Below are positions 4,570 to 5,371 of a stretch of 5,371 bases of DNA, piece after piece. Under the pieces are notes generated by a model that did no database searches, was not told the DNA's origin, and saw only the letters and a list, made by a program, of their open reading frames with translations. The number at the start of each line of letters is the position of its first letter. The first letter of the stretch is position 1. The stretch spans positions 1-5,371 of the forward strand of contig QIDW01000358.1 in NCBI GenBank assembly GCA_003230435.1, read 5' to 3'. This stretch comes from Acidimicrobiia bacterium. Lineage in GTDB: Bacteria > Actinomycetota > Acidimicrobiia > Spongiisociales > ZC4RG35. The translations under genes and the position numbers were made by a program.

Positions 4570-4662
4570 CTCCAGTGGTTCTTGCAGCTTGACGACACCT
4601 GCCCACAGCGGGATGGGGTTCGCCAGACCTAGCCCCCACCACACCACCTGGTCCCAGGACAT

Positions 4663-5064
4663 TCAGGTCGGAGACGACACCCTCCAACCATACGAACGAG
4701 CCGCCTCCGCCATCGGTGCGTCGTACGTAGCGACGCCACTGAGCGTGGGCCCGAAAAGGGCCGCCGTTGCCAAATGGATAGCGTCCAAGGCACGCAACGT
4801 CGTCGGCTCCATCTGGCCCGCGTCGTTCAACACCTGGTTGTTGATCCGCACCAGGTCGATTCGACCCAGGACATCACTCGCGCGATTCTGGTAGGGATCC
4901 CCGAGCGCCAGCACAGCTCGATTCACCTCCGTGCGCGCCAGAGCGCTGGCTACCAGCGGCCTACGACGGCGGAGTAACCGCCGCAGGGTCGCAGACTCTG
5001 GCTCTCGAGCCACAAGCTTGATTATCGCCGAGGAGTCGATGTACCAGACCTTCTCAGCGCTCAT
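4663..5064 (-). CDS. vapC: PIN-domain ribonuclease toxin (VapC family)
   Basis: A 133-residue PIN domain. The first strand WYIDSSAIIKLVAREPES carries Asp10. LVASALARTEVNRAV (37-51) carries Glu46; RALDAIHLATAAL (91-103) carries Asp94; SGVATYDAPMAEAARSYGW (109-127) carries Asp115. These four acidic residues form the usual Mg2+ site of VapC RNases, which cut tRNA or rRNA. The RALDAIHLATA and ATYDAPMAEAA wording is characteristic of actinobacterial VapC. ATG 5064 lies 11 nt inside the end of the antitoxin gene, giving coupled translation; the upstream GCGGG is only a weak ribosome site. No key residue is missing, so the toxin should be active if expressed. The partner antitoxin looks damaged, which raises the question of how it is controlled. 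Confidence 0.9.
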   Translation of the reverse strand: MSAEKVWYIDSSAIIKLVAREPESATLRRLLRRRRPLVASALARTEVNRAVLALGDPYQNRASDVLGRIDLVRINNQVLNDAGQMEPTTLRALDAIHLATAALFGPTLSGVATYDAPMAEAARSYGWRVSSPT

Positions 5065-5317
5065 CGACCCGCAGTCGTCGCAGCACCACGGAAGGTGCCT
5101 CCTGGTCCACTAACAGCTCAAGCGGTAAAGCCAGATCATCCAGGCTGCCCTCGCTTTCATCCAAATCACCCGAAGCACGGAGTCGGTCCAGCGGTGGCGC
5201 TTCAGGAATTGGAGTCAACAGAGCTATCGGACGACCACGATCGGCTACGCGATGCCACCTGTTTCCAGAATGGGCGGTTTGACACAAAACAACAACACCC
5301 CGACGAGTACGCTCCAA
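5054..5317 (-). CDS. Phd/YefM-type antitoxin of the PIN toxin, with an eroded N-terminal half
   Basis: An 87-residue frame from TTG 5317. The C-terminal two thirds is convincing: DRGRPIALLTPIPE (residues 26-39) is the Phd/YefM turn-and-strand motif. An acidic toxin-binding tail follows (RASGDLDESEGSLDDLALPL) and ends in RRLRVDER overlapping vapC. The N-terminus MERTRRGVVVLCQTAH-RWHRVA should read like MERxGVRELRQNASRWLxRVAAGE plus a second strand before DRGRP. Here the R-E-L-R-Q-N consensus is degraded, and only about 25 residues precede DRGRP where 33 to 35 are usual. The second strand therefore seems deleted, in frame. Phd antitoxins dimerise and bind DNA through this half, so autorepression is probably lost while toxin binding may remain. 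The start is uncertain (TTG, no ribosome site seen); an in-frame stop lies at 5351-5353. Confidence 0.62.
   Translation of the reverse strand: MERTRRGVVVLCQTAHSGNRWHRVADRGRPIALLTPIPEAPPLDRLRASGDLDESEGSLDDLALPLELLVDQEAPSVVLRRLRVDER
5255..5268 (+). repeat. 14-bp direct repeat, right copy
   Basis: CCACCTGTTTCCAG is identical to 1811-1824 and in the same orientation. It lies inside the damaged N-terminal part of the Phd-type antitoxin gene, so the two copies bracket the block from mazF to the antitoxin (about 3.4 kb). Confidence 0.4.
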
Positions 5318-5342
5318 CGAGCACAGGCAGTCTGCGAGTACA

Positions 5343-5352
5343 AACAGCTGTT
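5343..5352. promoter_or_regulatory. Palindrome upstream of the Phd-type antitoxin
   Basis: AACAGCTGTT is a perfect 10-bp palindrome 26 bp upstream of the assumed TTG start (minus strand). It could be the operator of the antitoxin-vapC operon. CGAGTAC also repeats at 5304-5310 and 5335-5341. No clear promoter boxes were found near it. Confidence 0.25.
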
Positions 5353-5371
5353 AGGCCGACTGAATTCGAGA

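Noticed and set aside
4615..4636. Stem GGGGTT/AGCCCC between fic and vapC as a bidirectional terminator
   Set aside because: The stem needs a G-T pair, has a 10-nt loop and lacks T-runs on both sides.
1..5371. CRISPR array, rRNA or tRNA genes
   Set aside because: No regularly spaced repeats and no structural RNA signatures were seen on either strand.

Overview
The window is GC-rich and carries an intact F420-type split-barrel oxidoreductase gene. It also has several -10-like boxes placed so that transcripts would begin at or within a few bases of the ATG (leaderless starts). This points to an actinobacterium or a close relative; genus cannot be told from the sequence. The right two thirds is an accessory region packed with toxin-antitoxin (TA) genes at different stages of decay, with broken neighbours on the left.

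Layout: 2-274 is the 3' part of a helix-turn-helix (HTH) protein gene cut by the window edge. 275-402 (minus strand) looks like a promoter, Shine-Dalgarno site and first codons of a gene whose body is missing. 510-730 is the N-terminal scrap of a RecQ-like DEAD/DEAH helicase, frameshifted and cut off just after Walker A. 841-1248 is the intact F420-dependent oxidoreductase family gene. 1284-1731 is a dead hicA-hicB-like module whose reading frame can be followed only by correcting four single-base shifts.

From 1847 to 3086 the minus strand carries two tandem TA units. A ribbon-helix-helix (RHH) antitoxin gene (2829-3050) is followed directly by a Doc-type Fic toxin whose C-terminal end is frameshifted (2474-2828). 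Next comes an apparently intact mazE-mazF pair with a 14-nt overlap (2142-2393 and 1847-2155). Each antitoxin start is covered by a perfect inverted repeat with the same 14-bp spacer, overlapping a predicted promoter with almost no leader. An intergenic stretch (3087-3444) holds a possible orphan IS21-like terminus and the operator-like repeat of the next gene.

3445-4569 encodes a full-length Fic-domain protein with its own N-terminal inhibitory motif. It therefore needs no separate antitoxin by the usual class II Fic logic. On the minus strand, 4663-5064 is an intact PIN-domain (VapC-like) toxin, preceded by a Phd-type antitoxin (5054-5317) whose N-terminal half is diverged and seems to lack about ten residues.

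Taken together: one intact TA pair (mazEF), one intact self-inhibited Fic enzyme, one toxin with a doubtful antitoxin (VapC), one antitoxin with a broken toxin (Doc), and one wholly dead pair (HicAB). No clearly new system is evident. The most unusual points are the apparent Doc-MazE reading-frame merger created by decay and the matching operator architecture of the two neighbouring RHH antitoxins.
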